64,000 nucleotides of DNA. Source: CAYSZB01 sp964435475. Lineage in GTDB: Bacteria; Chloroflexota; Anaerolineae; Anaerolineales; Anaerolineaceae. Numbering within the stretch: the stretch's first letter is position 1; each line of letters begins with the position of its first letter. A model generated the notes under the pieces. The model saw only the letters and a program-made list of their open reading frames with translations. It was not told the DNA's origin and made no database searches. This document shows, one piece after another, positions 25,155 to 33,823 of this stretch. The DNA lies in NCBI GenBank assembly GCA_964435475.1, contig CAYSZB010000003.1, forward strand, positions 10,879 through 74,878, in the 5' to 3' direction. The translations under genes and the position numbers were made by a program.

Positions 25155-26741
25155 TTATCTGAAGATCAGGGGCAAAAATAGGTCATTCACAAGTTCATAT
25201 TCATCAGCGCCAATGTCATAGGGGGTTGGACCAGAGCCGATCGGCCTTATGCCTATCGTATCGATATCATCACCAGGTCCTTCTCCTAAAGACAGGCGAT
25301 CGATAGCAGCAGAGCCTCTTAAGACATGCAGATCGCCATCAGACATGTTGACAAATTTCGGGTCACCATCAAACGGATTGGTACCGACTGAGCCATCACT
25401 GGAATTGCCAAAGAAGAGGTTTGATTCGATCGTGGCGGTTACACCAGTGCCGAAATTATAGATCCCACCCTGACTGTGTGCAATGATGTTCTTTTTAATA
25501 TATGGGTTGACATAGTCATTGATGTTGATCGCATCCACACCGCCAGCTATTGAATTCTGGTAAATGTACACAAGTAATTGGTCAGGACTGATTCCTACCA
25601 GATAAATATTCTTTTGGTTCACTCGCGAATCCCGAAGCGGACTGTTGTAGGTAATGAAGTTGTTGCGGACTATATGGGAGTCCCTGCCCTCGAGGTGGAT
25701 CAAGGAATCAGCAATGTTACCAGTAAAAACATTGCGTTCGATGGTATTAAATGAACCACGGGATGGAGTCATAAAGCTGTGCAGGATGGTCCGACCGTAA
25801 TTGCCTGAGATAAAGTTTTCTGCAAAGTAGAACGTGCTGCTGGACATCTCCAGGAAATAAACTGCCGCACCATCGATAGCGTTTTTCAGGTTGTTATTCT
25901 CAATAAAGGAATTACGATAGATTTCAAGATGCCCTGTTTGATAGACAAGGATCGCACCTCCCCGACTGTAGTCAGATCCCGGTAAAGTATTCGCAGAAAA
26001 AACACACCCTGAGATGCCCCCTGTTGTTGGGACTGCTGCACCTTCGACATAAATAGCACCGCCCATGCCAATCCCTGTTTGCCCGGAGGTGTTTTCGGTA
26101 AAGAGGGAGTCGTATATGAATAACTCATGCAGTTTATAAGCGTACAATGCACCGCCCATGGCAGTGCCCGCCCCGGTGGTATCCGAAGAAGCAACATTAT
26201 GTTCAAAGGTGATATCTCCAAGGGTCAAGGACAGGATATCATATGCGAAAATACCACCACCGCATCCCAGGGCAGGGGCACCACCTTTTAAGGGACAATA
26301 GCTGGTATTAATCCCATGGGCATCGCCGTTGCGGATCGTCAAACCGTTAAGATTGACATCCGTGTTTTCACCCTCGATGGTGATCACCCGGTGCATATTT
26401 TGTCCATCCAGGATACTCGGGGTAGTGGTGGGGGAACAATTGACATCACTTGCGCTGGTCCAGGTGCACCCGCCAAAAAGCGTAAATTGACCCTGGATAT
26501 AAAGGACATGATGATCGCCAGAATCTTCAGCGTAGTAATTGCCTGAGTGTACATAAACGAAGTCGCCTGGTTGAGCTTTCTTGACCGCATATTGCAGGCT
26601 GCAGGGGGCATCGATGGTACAGTCTTCCCCTGAACCTTCTGGTGATGCATAGTACTGGACCCCGCGAGTCGCCTTTGCACTGGATAGCGAAAGTAATAAG
26701 AGCAAGACCAAGATGCTCAACAGTACAAGAAGTTTCTTCAT
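25155..26741 (-). CDS. Secreted parallel beta-helix protein, paralog 1 of 6
   Basis: A 528-aa secreted protein. The signal peptide KKLLVLLSILVLLLLLSLSS is followed by the family N-terminus YYASPEGSGEDCTIDAPCSL and AVKKAQPGDFVYVHSGNYY, then IEGENTDVNLNGLTIRNG and many N/G-rich beta-helix coils with GGAIY-type turns. Paired cysteines lie in DCTIDAPC, FGGCTWTSASDVNC and YCPLKGGAPALGC, as expected outside the cell. The end is PYDIGADEYELVNDLFLPLIFR. The ATG at 26741 is chosen because GGAGGTGAAC precedes it; an upstream in-frame ATG at 26771 has none. It is the last gene of the array, 44-74 nt after paralog 2. Pectate-lyase-like or adhesin-like folds are known for this architecture, but no catalytic residues are evident. 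Confidence 0.85.
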   Translation of the reverse strand: MKKLLVLLSILVLLLLLSLSSAKATRGVQYYASPEGSGEDCTIDAPCSLQYAVKKAQPGDFVYVHSGNYYAEDSGDHHVLYIQGQFTLFGGCTWTSASDVNCSPTTTPSILDGQNMHRVITIEGENTDVNLNGLTIRNGDAHGINTSYCPLKGGAPALGCGGGIFAYDILSLTLGDITFEHNVASSDTTGAGTAMGGALYAYKLHELFIYDSLFTENTSGQTGIGMGGAIYVEGAAVPTTGGISGCVFSANTLPGSDYSRGGAILVYQTGHLEIYRNSFIENNNLKNAIDGAAVYFLEMSSSTFYFAENFISGNYGRTILHSFMTPSRGSFNTIERNVFTGNIADSLIHLEGRDSHIVRNNFITYNSPLRDSRVNQKNIYLVGISPDQLLVYIYQNSIAGGVDAININDYVNPYIKKNIIAHSQGGIYNFGTGVTATIESNLFFGNSSDGSVGTNPFDGDPKFVNMSDGDLHVLRGSAAIDRLSLGEGPGDDIDTIGIRPIGSGPTPYDIGADEYELVNDLFLPLIFR

Positions 26742-26815
26742 GTTCACCTCCACAATTTCAATTACTGGCAATATGTAAAAACGTTCCAGGCAGGTATTTG
26801 GTTTGAACCACCTGC

Positions 26816-28378
26816 CTAGCGGAATAATAAGGGCAGGAATGTCAGACTAACAAATTCATCCGCGCCAAGATCTGAAGCACCAAATGTACGAGGTTGATAA
26901 TCGATATCATTAATGACATTGAGAGTTTCCAATGCCATGTTAATCGCAGCAGAATTGGAACTTATGTGGAAGTCGCCATGCGCTGGATCTACCAGGCGCG
27001 GATTATGCGTATCGATCAAAGCATTGGTGCCTGTCCACCCGCCACCAAATGCCCAAAACAGGTTGCGGTCGATCTCTTCACCCACAGGCTCCGAGATATA
27101 GATCGCATCTTCATTAATAAATGCAAAGATATTATTCTTTACAGTCATTGTTGAGACTTCACTTGCAGAAATCCCACGATCGAGTTTGGCAAAGGTGTTA
27201 AATTTAATATTAACTGAGGAATTCAGGTTTGATAAAGATACAGCAGTATTCATTCCGCCCCTATCCGGATCGTCCTGCCGTAAGGTTTCAGCATGCCCGA
27301 AAAAATTATTTTGGATATTTGTCGGGTTATACCCTGTAATCTGAACCATATCCAGGGATGTGTTGTTCCAGAATTTATTATTTTCGATCTTATCCCAAGC
27401 CGTCGCGGTATCACGCGTTGAAGTGATCACACTGCTGCCCTGGTTACCCTCAAAATAGTTACCTGCCAACCCGAATTGCCCATTCATGCGGAAATATAAT
27501 GCACTACCTTTTATTAACTTGGCCTCTTGAGAATTTCCAAGGGTGAATGCGTTCTGATAAACAAATAAATAGTAAGAGGAATTGAAGAATGCATGGCATC
27601 CCAGGCTGTCAGCATCTGTCATGGTACAGTCGTTCTGATGGAAATCGTTGAATTCTATTTGACCATATTCAGAAATATCTTGAACGAAAAGTCCTCCACC
27701 AAATCCCAAGCCGTTAACCGATGCAGTATTGTGAGCAATTTCATTGTAATCGAAGGTTAACGTATCGATATCTTCCAAATACACCCCACCGCCATATCCG
27801 GCAGTAAAAGGCGATAACGTGGCATCATTGCTTTTAATGTGGTTATTGCGCATTGTCAAGCTATCCAGGTTACTGGCATATAAACCTGCTCCACATCCTG
27901 ATGTGGTGATCCCAACAGGGTTAAGATCGGTGGGGCAATCTGCAGTGTCGATCCCTTGGGCTTTCCCGTAAGAGATTGTCAGGTTGTAAAGTTGAACATT
28001 TTCAATGCCAGTTCCTTGTATGGTAATTCCCCGACGGGCATTATCACCATCAATCAAAGTGGAAGGAATAGTATCTGGAATGCAATTCCAAAATGGACCA
28101 CTGCATCCACCATAAATTTGCAGGCTTTTATCGATGAACAGAACTTGATCGCCTGATGCAGCTGTATAATTTCCCACTTGAATATATATTGTGTCACCAC
28201 TTGCAGCTGATTTGGCAGCATGCTGCAAAGAACATGGATCTTCGGGGGTACAGGCATCAGTATTTGTACCTGCCATGGAAACGTACCAACTCGCTTCTGC
28301 CTGGACTTTATTTCTGGGAACGCCAAGCAGGGTGAGCAGGAAAATAAAGGTGAAGAAAAAGTTAATTAGCCGTTTCAT
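26816..28378 (-). CDS. Secreted parallel beta-helix protein, paralog 2 of 6
   Basis: 520 aa. A signal peptide (FFFTFIFLLTLLG) is followed by WYVSMAGTNTDACTPEDPCS with LQHAAKSAASGDTIYIQVGN. The second Cys pair is in YGGCSGPFWNC and the third in CPTDLNPVGITTSGCGAGLY. The body has repeated N-x-x-G-N-N-type coils of a right-handed beta-helix, and the C-terminus is FGASDLGADEFVSLTFLPLLFR. GGAGGTAAAC precedes the ATG. A gap of 214 nt separates it from paralog 3, so it may start its own transcript with paralog 1. Function unknown. Confidence 0.85.
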   Translation of the reverse strand: MKRLINFFFTFIFLLTLLGVPRNKVQAEASWYVSMAGTNTDACTPEDPCSLQHAAKSAASGDTIYIQVGNYTAASGDQVLFIDKSLQIYGGCSGPFWNCIPDTIPSTLIDGDNARRGITIQGTGIENVQLYNLTISYGKAQGIDTADCPTDLNPVGITTSGCGAGLYASNLDSLTMRNNHIKSNDATLSPFTAGYGGGVYLEDIDTLTFDYNEIAHNTASVNGLGFGGGLFVQDISEYGQIEFNDFHQNDCTMTDADSLGCHAFFNSSYYLFVYQNAFTLGNSQEAKLIKGSALYFRMNGQFGLAGNYFEGNQGSSVITSTRDTATAWDKIENNKFWNNTSLDMVQITGYNPTNIQNNFFGHAETLRQDDPDRGGMNTAVSLSNLNSSVNIKFNTFAKLDRGISASEVSTMTVKNNIFAFINEDAIYISEPVGEEIDRNLFWAFGGGWTGTNALIDTHNPRLVDPAHGDFHISSNSAAINMALETLNVINDIDYQPRTFGASDLGADEFVSLTFLPLLFR

Positions 28379-28592
28379 TGTTTACCTCCAGTAAATGTGC
28401 TGAGATGCTTTGAATGACCTGTATTGGTGCACTTTGCGGGTTCAAGTTATTCGTATTTTGAGTATATGAAGATAATATTCCTTTCTCACAGAAATATCAA
28501 TAGGCGAATGGGGAATATTCTTAAAATCGCATACACCCTTGATCAATGATATGGCTGTCATTTATTGTGAAAGTCAAACTACATTTTATGCC

Positions 28593-30206
28593 TTATCTGA
28601 AAATCATGGGCAGGAAATAACTGTAATAACACTCATCCGCTCCAATATCCGGACCTGACCCAAATGGGCGCAACTGGAGGTCAATATCCCTGTCATAACG
28701 AAGGTCAAAAGCGGAATCAATTGCCCTGGAATTCGGTTGAAGATGGAAATCGCCATTATCCACATCCACGAAGTTAGGAAAATGATGGAGCAAGTTAGTC
28801 GTTGGAATGTCGCCGCCTGTGCCATTCATCGATTCAATGTTTGTAGTACCGGTGATACTAGGCGTTCCACCGCCGATGGTCGCATGAGAAAGCACAGCAG
28901 TATCTGTATAGGCAATAATGTTATTGGTAATATACGCGTCAACAAAATCCCTGACATAGATTCCACGATCGAGCATGGCGATGGTATTGTGATACAACTC
29001 TGCATACATCCTATGTCCATAGATATATCCATCAAGGAAAACACCAGTAAATGTTTTTTCATCTGTGTAGTCCGGACTATACCCGATAAAATTGTTACTT
29101 AGCCTTAAAAAGTCATGACCACTGACAGAAATAGCATTAGCAGCATAATTGTTCCAGAATTTATTCTGGCTGATATGGTCATATGTTGAATTTTCTGACA
29201 TATAGGCAAATAGAACTGAGTTGCCCCTGTTCATTGTAAAAGTGTTTCGATATGCAAGGAACATACCGGTGAGATCAGAATAGATAGCCCCTCCTTCTTT
29301 ACCAGTTTTGGTGTTGATCGGGATGTTGGAGTTGTTCATGTTAAATTTACTGTCAAGGATCTCGGCATAATTGGACTGGTTAATATGGATTGCACATCCT
29401 TCCCCGACATCATCTGTAAAACTGCAATGATTGGAATCAAAAATGTTGTATTTGAACTCATTCCAATCGCTTTGGGTCAATATTGCCCCACCATACCCGC
29501 TGCCATCACCCACAGCTGTGTTGCCATAAAAAGTTGAGTTCGTCACTGTGAGGGGACCGCTGTTTTGAAAATGGATGGCACCGCCAGTCCCCTGGAGATC
29601 TGAAATGGCTGTGGTATTAAAATATGCATAATTGCCCTGGAACCAGCAATTGTCAATGCTCAATGTCAGGGTCCCGTTGGATAATGCATGGATCCCTCCA
29701 CCACATCCAACCGGATCACCATTGCCATAATCATTGCAGTTTGACGTATTCGGATCTTCTGTTCCCAGACCATTGATGATCTTGAGGTTCCTGAATACAA
29801 AGGTCTCATTCCCAGAGGTCGATATTTTAATGACTCGCCCATCACTTTGCCCATCCAGGATGGAATAACCATTGGCGACTGAACAAATGGCGGTGCCACT
29901 GGAAAAATTACAGCTACCGATGAGTTCAACGCTATCCCAAAGGATCACTACCTCACTGAAATTTTGATATGATGCAGAATAAGTTCCAGTTTTGATATAA
30001 ATGATGGCATCATTAATGGTATCTTGATTGGACGAGTAGACTGCACGCTCGAGAGAACATGGCTCCGAAATCGTACAAGCATCATCCCAAGTACCATCTG
30101 CTGCAGCATACAATACCAGGGTAACCGCTTGCACAGATTGCTGTGGGCTGGCTGATAGACCTGCCAGGCAGATCAGAATGAACATGCATGAGAATATTTT
30201 CTTCAT
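28593..30206 (-). CDS. Secreted parallel beta-helix protein, paralog 3 of 6
   Basis: 537 aa. A signal peptide (FSCMFILICLAGLSAS) is followed by VLYAAADGTWDDACTISEPC with SLERAVYSS, IIYIKTGTYSASYQN, and SCNFSSGTAICSVANGYSIL containing the second Cys pair. The third is NCNDYGNGDPVGCGGGIHA. The beta-helix body ends in PDIGADECYYSYFLPMIFR, with one extra Cys near the end. TTGGAGGAGCT precedes the ATG. It follows paralog 4 by 22 nt, so both are very likely on one transcript. Confidence 0.85.
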   Translation of the reverse strand: MKKIFSCMFILICLAGLSASPQQSVQAVTLVLYAAADGTWDDACTISEPCSLERAVYSSNQDTINDAIIYIKTGTYSASYQNFSEVVILWDSVELIGSCNFSSGTAICSVANGYSILDGQSDGRVIKISTSGNETFVFRNLKIINGLGTEDPNTSNCNDYGNGDPVGCGGGIHALSNGTLTLSIDNCWFQGNYAYFNTTAISDLQGTGGAIHFQNSGPLTVTNSTFYGNTAVGDGSGYGGAILTQSDWNEFKYNIFDSNHCSFTDDVGEGCAIHINQSNYAEILDSKFNMNNSNIPINTKTGKEGGAIYSDLTGMFLAYRNTFTMNRGNSVLFAYMSENSTYDHISQNKFWNNYAANAISVSGHDFLRLSNNFIGYSPDYTDEKTFTGVFLDGYIYGHRMYAELYHNTIAMLDRGIYVRDFVDAYITNNIIAYTDTAVLSHATIGGGTPSITGTTNIESMNGTGGDIPTTNLLHHFPNFVDVDNGDFHLQPNSRAIDSAFDLRYDRDIDLQLRPFGSGPDIGADECYYSYFLPMIFR

Positions 30207-30228
30207 AGCTCCTCCAATGATTGTCTTC

Positions 30229-31878
30229 CTATTTGAAGAGAATTGGTATAAAGGTTTGCAGGATCAGTTCGTCTGCTCCCAAGTCGTAGGGAGTGGCACT
30301 CACACCGAAGGGGCGGGCTTGCATGTCAATGTCCTCTGAAGGGACACCCAACCCGGAGGATGCCTTATCTGTTGCTGCTGAAGGGTAGGCAAGGTGAAAG
30401 TCACCCGTGGTGATATCCGCCAGGTTGGGATCGGCATAAACGGGCATGGACCCGGTGTCACCATTGGCGAAGTTGTCCCAATACAGGTTTCTTACGACGG
30501 AAGTCGCGGCTCCACCGAATAAAGCTATGTTACTGATATGGGCGAATATATTGTTGTAAGCCTCGACCAGGACCATATCATCGCTGGAAAACCCGATATC
30601 CAGGGCTGCAAAAGTGTTATTGAAGATCCAGGCAGAGGTGTTGTCAGTTGGACCACCACTGGTGATCAGGCGAATGCCTGTCTGACCACCTCCACGATCC
30701 TGAAAGTCCCTGATTGGGATATTATGGCCAAAGAAGTTGTTGCGGATCATGACCCAATAGATACCTTCATAGTTCAGAAGGTAAAAAACATCATTATCCC
30801 AGAACTTGTTGCGTTCGAATACATCATCCGGGGTAGCGAAGTCATTCCATACCTCAACGGCTGAATAGCCGTAATTCCCAGTAAAAGTATTGGTCAGGAG
30901 CTTCAGCCCACCACTGTTATTGACATAGATGGCACTGCCATGCAATGGCTGGGGCGTCGTTGGATTGTTGCTGTCTTCGAACTGGTTATAAGCGACAGCA
31001 GCCGTTGGGGTGTTGAGGATGAAAAGCCCACATCCCTTATCAGTTGTGGTGGTACCTGATTGTCCGCAATCATTTTCCAAAAAATGGTTGCCTTTGATCT
31101 CGATTTTGCCAACCCCGCCAGGGTTTCCGGCCAGGGCGATGGCACCACCATAGCCCCTACCAGCGACATATGCCTGGTTGGAATTGAACTCGTTGTTCCT
31201 GATGTGAATGTCGCTTACATCCTGCAGGTAAATTGCACCGCCGTACCCAACGCCAGGTGCGCCGGCAAGAGGTTGCTGAGCACCAGAGTTATCATAAAAG
31301 AAGCAATTTTCGATGGTCAAAGATGCCAACTGGTTGGCATAAATGCCACCACCGCAGCCCACAGTTACACCAGTACCATCGCTGTAACACGGTAAATCAT
31401 TGATGATCCCATCACCAATGCCCCGTACTATGTGCAGATTTCTTAGGGTCACAGAAGGGCGAAATGCCTTGCTGCCCTGGATGGTTATAACACGGGTAAA
31501 AGGCCAGACCGGATCATGGTGAGGGTCGCCATCAAAGATGGAACTGGTATACTGGTAACCCAATTCACACGTTGAATAATCTTCGTTGCAGCCCCCGATG
31601 ATGGTCAGGCTTTTATCAATGTAAAGTACCTCATCATCGGTGCTGTCATGAACAACATAAGGTCCATATCTTAGGTAGATGGTATCGCCATTGCCTGCCA
31701 GGTCAACGGCATCCCAGAGAGAGCATTCGTTGCCAATGGTACAGTTATCTGCTCCAACCGGTCCAGCAGCAGCATACCAGGTGTCCGGGACAGCTTTTAC
31801 TGGCAGGGGTTGAGAAGCAAGAATTATCAGGATAAGAAAGGCTGCGATATTGAATAAGTAGCGTGATGACTTGATCAT
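30229..31878 (-). CDS. Secreted parallel beta-helix protein, paralog 4 of 6
   Basis: 549 aa, the longest of the six. A signal peptide (FNIAAFLILIILASQPLPV) is followed by WYAAAGPVGADNCTIGNECS with LWDAVDLAGNGDTIYLRYGP. Further Cys pairs are in IGGCNEDYSTC and LPCYSDGTGVTVGCGGGIY. The body has GAPGVGYGGAIYLQD and GRGYGGAIALAG turns, and the C-terminus is ATPYDLGADELILQTFIPILFK. GGAGGATAA precedes the ATG. Gaps of 40 and 22 nt separate it from paralogs 5 and 3, so an operon is likely. Confidence 0.85.
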   Translation of the reverse strand: MIKSSRYLFNIAAFLILIILASQPLPVKAVPDTWYAAAGPVGADNCTIGNECSLWDAVDLAGNGDTIYLRYGPYVVHDSTDDEVLYIDKSLTIIGGCNEDYSTCELGYQYTSSIFDGDPHHDPVWPFTRVITIQGSKAFRPSVTLRNLHIVRGIGDGIINDLPCYSDGTGVTVGCGGGIYANQLASLTIENCFFYDNSGAQQPLAGAPGVGYGGAIYLQDVSDIHIRNNEFNSNQAYVAGRGYGGAIALAGNPGGVGKIEIKGNHFLENDCGQSGTTTTDKGCGLFILNTPTAAVAYNQFEDSNNPTTPQPLHGSAIYVNNSGGLKLLTNTFTGNYGYSAVEVWNDFATPDDVFERNKFWDNDVFYLLNYEGIYWVMIRNNFFGHNIPIRDFQDRGGGQTGIRLITSGGPTDNTSAWIFNNTFAALDIGFSSDDMVLVEAYNNIFAHISNIALFGGAATSVVRNLYWDNFANGDTGSMPVYADPNLADITTGDFHLAYPSAATDKASSGLGVPSEDIDMQARPFGVSATPYDLGADELILQTFIPILFK

Positions 31879-31918
31879 TTATCCTCCAGAAACAAGTAGA
31901 CTGAATCTCGTTAAGTAA

Positions 31919-33490
31919 TCATTTAAACAGGATCGGCAGGTAGGTTTGTTTTATGAACTCGTCTGCACCCAGGTCATAAGGAGTAGCACCGACTCCAAAA
32001 GGACGTGCCTGGTTATCAATATCATTGATCTCAGCAAATGAAAGTGTGTAAGTTCCCTGATTAATAGCTGCTGAATTGATTGCTATATGAAAATCGCCGT
32101 TCATTGGATCTGCCAGGAGTGGGTCTCCCCAAGCGGGATCGGTTCCTCCCATACTATCACCTGGGAAGGCATTATGAAACAGATTACGGATGATCTGTCC
32201 ACTTGATACTCCGGTTATTGCACTTCCGTATATTTCTGCAAAAATATTGTTCTGGATCGTGCCACCAGCTAAGGTATCGGTGATGACCCCGTAGTCCAAT
32301 ATCGCAAATGTATTAAAATATATCGCTGCTGAACCTGACCCATTATCATTTTCGTACATGTAAATCCCCGTTTGCCCACCACTGCGGGTCTTGTCCCGGG
32401 TGGGGCTAGTTGGTTTTTGCCCGATCCAATTGTTCATGATGCGGGCACCAAAGTAACCGGTGTATTCGATGACATTTAATACCTGGTTGTCCAGAAATTT
32501 ATTTCGCAACACTCTATCCAATGGGGTTGGGTCGTATGAATCAACCATTAAGACGGATTTGCCGTTTTCGTTGGAAAATGTATTTTCAATAATGTCAGTG
32601 CCTGAGGTATAGCCCACAAAGATCGATCCGCCTTCGTAGTTATAGGCTGGTCCCAGATTATTATTATTACTGAATAAATTCCCAACAATATCGAAATAAT
32701 GACTACCTATGTATATCGCACAACCCTGACTGCCAGGTCCGTTTAGAGGGCTGCAGTTATTTGAGTCAAACAGGTTGTTGCTGATAACAAGATCGTAACT
32801 TGGTGAGGAGGAGCCGGTGAATATTGCACCACCATACCCTATCCCATCATTAACTGCTGTGTTATCAAGAAACTGATTGTCACTGATATTAATGTGGTTT
32901 CCTCCAAAAACAGCCATGGCTCCTCCATGGCCTTCATATATTGCGCCAACGCCAACCTTCCTGGCAGCAAAATTCTGGTAAAACTTACATTCCGTGACAT
33001 CCAGGGACTCGAATAATGTTGCATTTAGTCCACCCCCAACCCCTTTCAACGTAGCTATTTCAGTAGCATTGCCATGTGCTATGTCAAAAAACCTTAACGA
33101 AACCGAGATATTATTACCAGCTGCTCCCGTGATGGTAATAACGCGCCGTTCCAGCTCACCATCCAATATGGATGAGGGGTTCTTAGCAGAGCAGGTCGCA
33201 GTCAGTCCTGAAAATGAGCAGCGTCCCACCAGGCTGAGATCCTTATTGATTAATAATACCTGAGCAGCCTTTGACGTGTAGGTTCCGGACTCAACATAAA
33301 CCGTATCTCCTGACCCGGCAATATCCACAGCATGCTGCAAGGTACAGGGAGAAATAAGCGGGCAAGTTGGGTTGGTTGCCGAGCCGGTAGGAGAAGCATA
33401 ATGATCGGTAAACGCTGAGACTGGTCGAACGGTATTTGAAATAGCCAGAATCATCATTCCCAAGGTCGCGATAATGATCAACTTTTTCAT
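31919..33490 (-). CDS. Secreted parallel beta-helix protein, paralog 5 of 6
   Basis: 523 aa. A signal peptide (LIIIATLGMMILAISNTVRP) is followed by HYASPTGSATNPTCPLISPC and TLQHAVDIAGSGDTVYVESG, then VGRCSFSGLTATC. The third Cys-containing insert seen in the other paralogs (Cys ... GCGGGI) is missing here; the position reads LKGVGGGLNA. The body has GIGYGGAIFTGSSSP and repeated NNxFSNN coils, and the C-terminus is ATPYDLGADEFIKQTYLPILFK. AAAGGAGAATCTC precedes the ATG. The 333-nt gap upstream suggests its own promoter. Confidence 0.85.
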   Translation of the reverse strand: MKKLIIIATLGMMILAISNTVRPVSAFTDHYASPTGSATNPTCPLISPCTLQHAVDIAGSGDTVYVESGTYTSKAAQVLLINKDLSLVGRCSFSGLTATCSAKNPSSILDGELERRVITITGAAGNNISVSLRFFDIAHGNATEIATLKGVGGGLNATLFESLDVTECKFYQNFAARKVGVGAIYEGHGGAMAVFGGNHINISDNQFLDNTAVNDGIGYGGAIFTGSSSPSYDLVISNNLFDSNNCSPLNGPGSQGCAIYIGSHYFDIVGNLFSNNNNLGPAYNYEGGSIFVGYTSGTDIIENTFSNENGKSVLMVDSYDPTPLDRVLRNKFLDNQVLNVIEYTGYFGARIMNNWIGQKPTSPTRDKTRSGGQTGIYMYENDNGSGSAAIYFNTFAILDYGVITDTLAGGTIQNNIFAEIYGSAITGVSSGQIIRNLFHNAFPGDSMGGTDPAWGDPLLADPMNGDFHIAINSAAINQGTYTLSFAEINDIDNQARPFGVGATPYDLGADEFIKQTYLPILFK

Positions 33491-33823
33491 GAGATTCTCC
33501 TTTGGTAGAAGAAAACAAAATTGTTGAATATAGATTACAAATGGTTGATGAAAGAACTCCCCTTATCCTTTGAACGGTGAAAAATCACAGAACATAATTG
33601 GGTAAAGGTATTGATACATTTATATTAGCACTTAACATTTGGGATTTCAATAGCCAATATGTGAATTTCGGATTGATAAGTTTGTCTAATCAATATTATT
33701 ATTTGAAGGTGAAGAGCTCATTTTTAGGAAGGGATAACCCTCATAATACAAAAATACTGGTTGTACAGGGATTCACAAGACACATTTCAAAATTTGTGAC
33801 TGACTGATGGTTTATTAATGAAG
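33491..33823. other. AT-rich spacer between beta-helix paralogs 5 and 6
   Basis: No supported gene lies in these 333 nt. A 69-codon open frame on the plus strand lacks a ribosome-binding site and recognisable content. I see no clear terminator. A promoter for paralog 5 is likely here but I cannot place it with confidence. Confidence 0.6.

Noticed and set aside
33598..33807. 69-codon open frame on the plus strand between beta-helix genes
   Set aside because: No ribosome-binding site and no recognisable content; AT-rich spacer gives such frames by chance.
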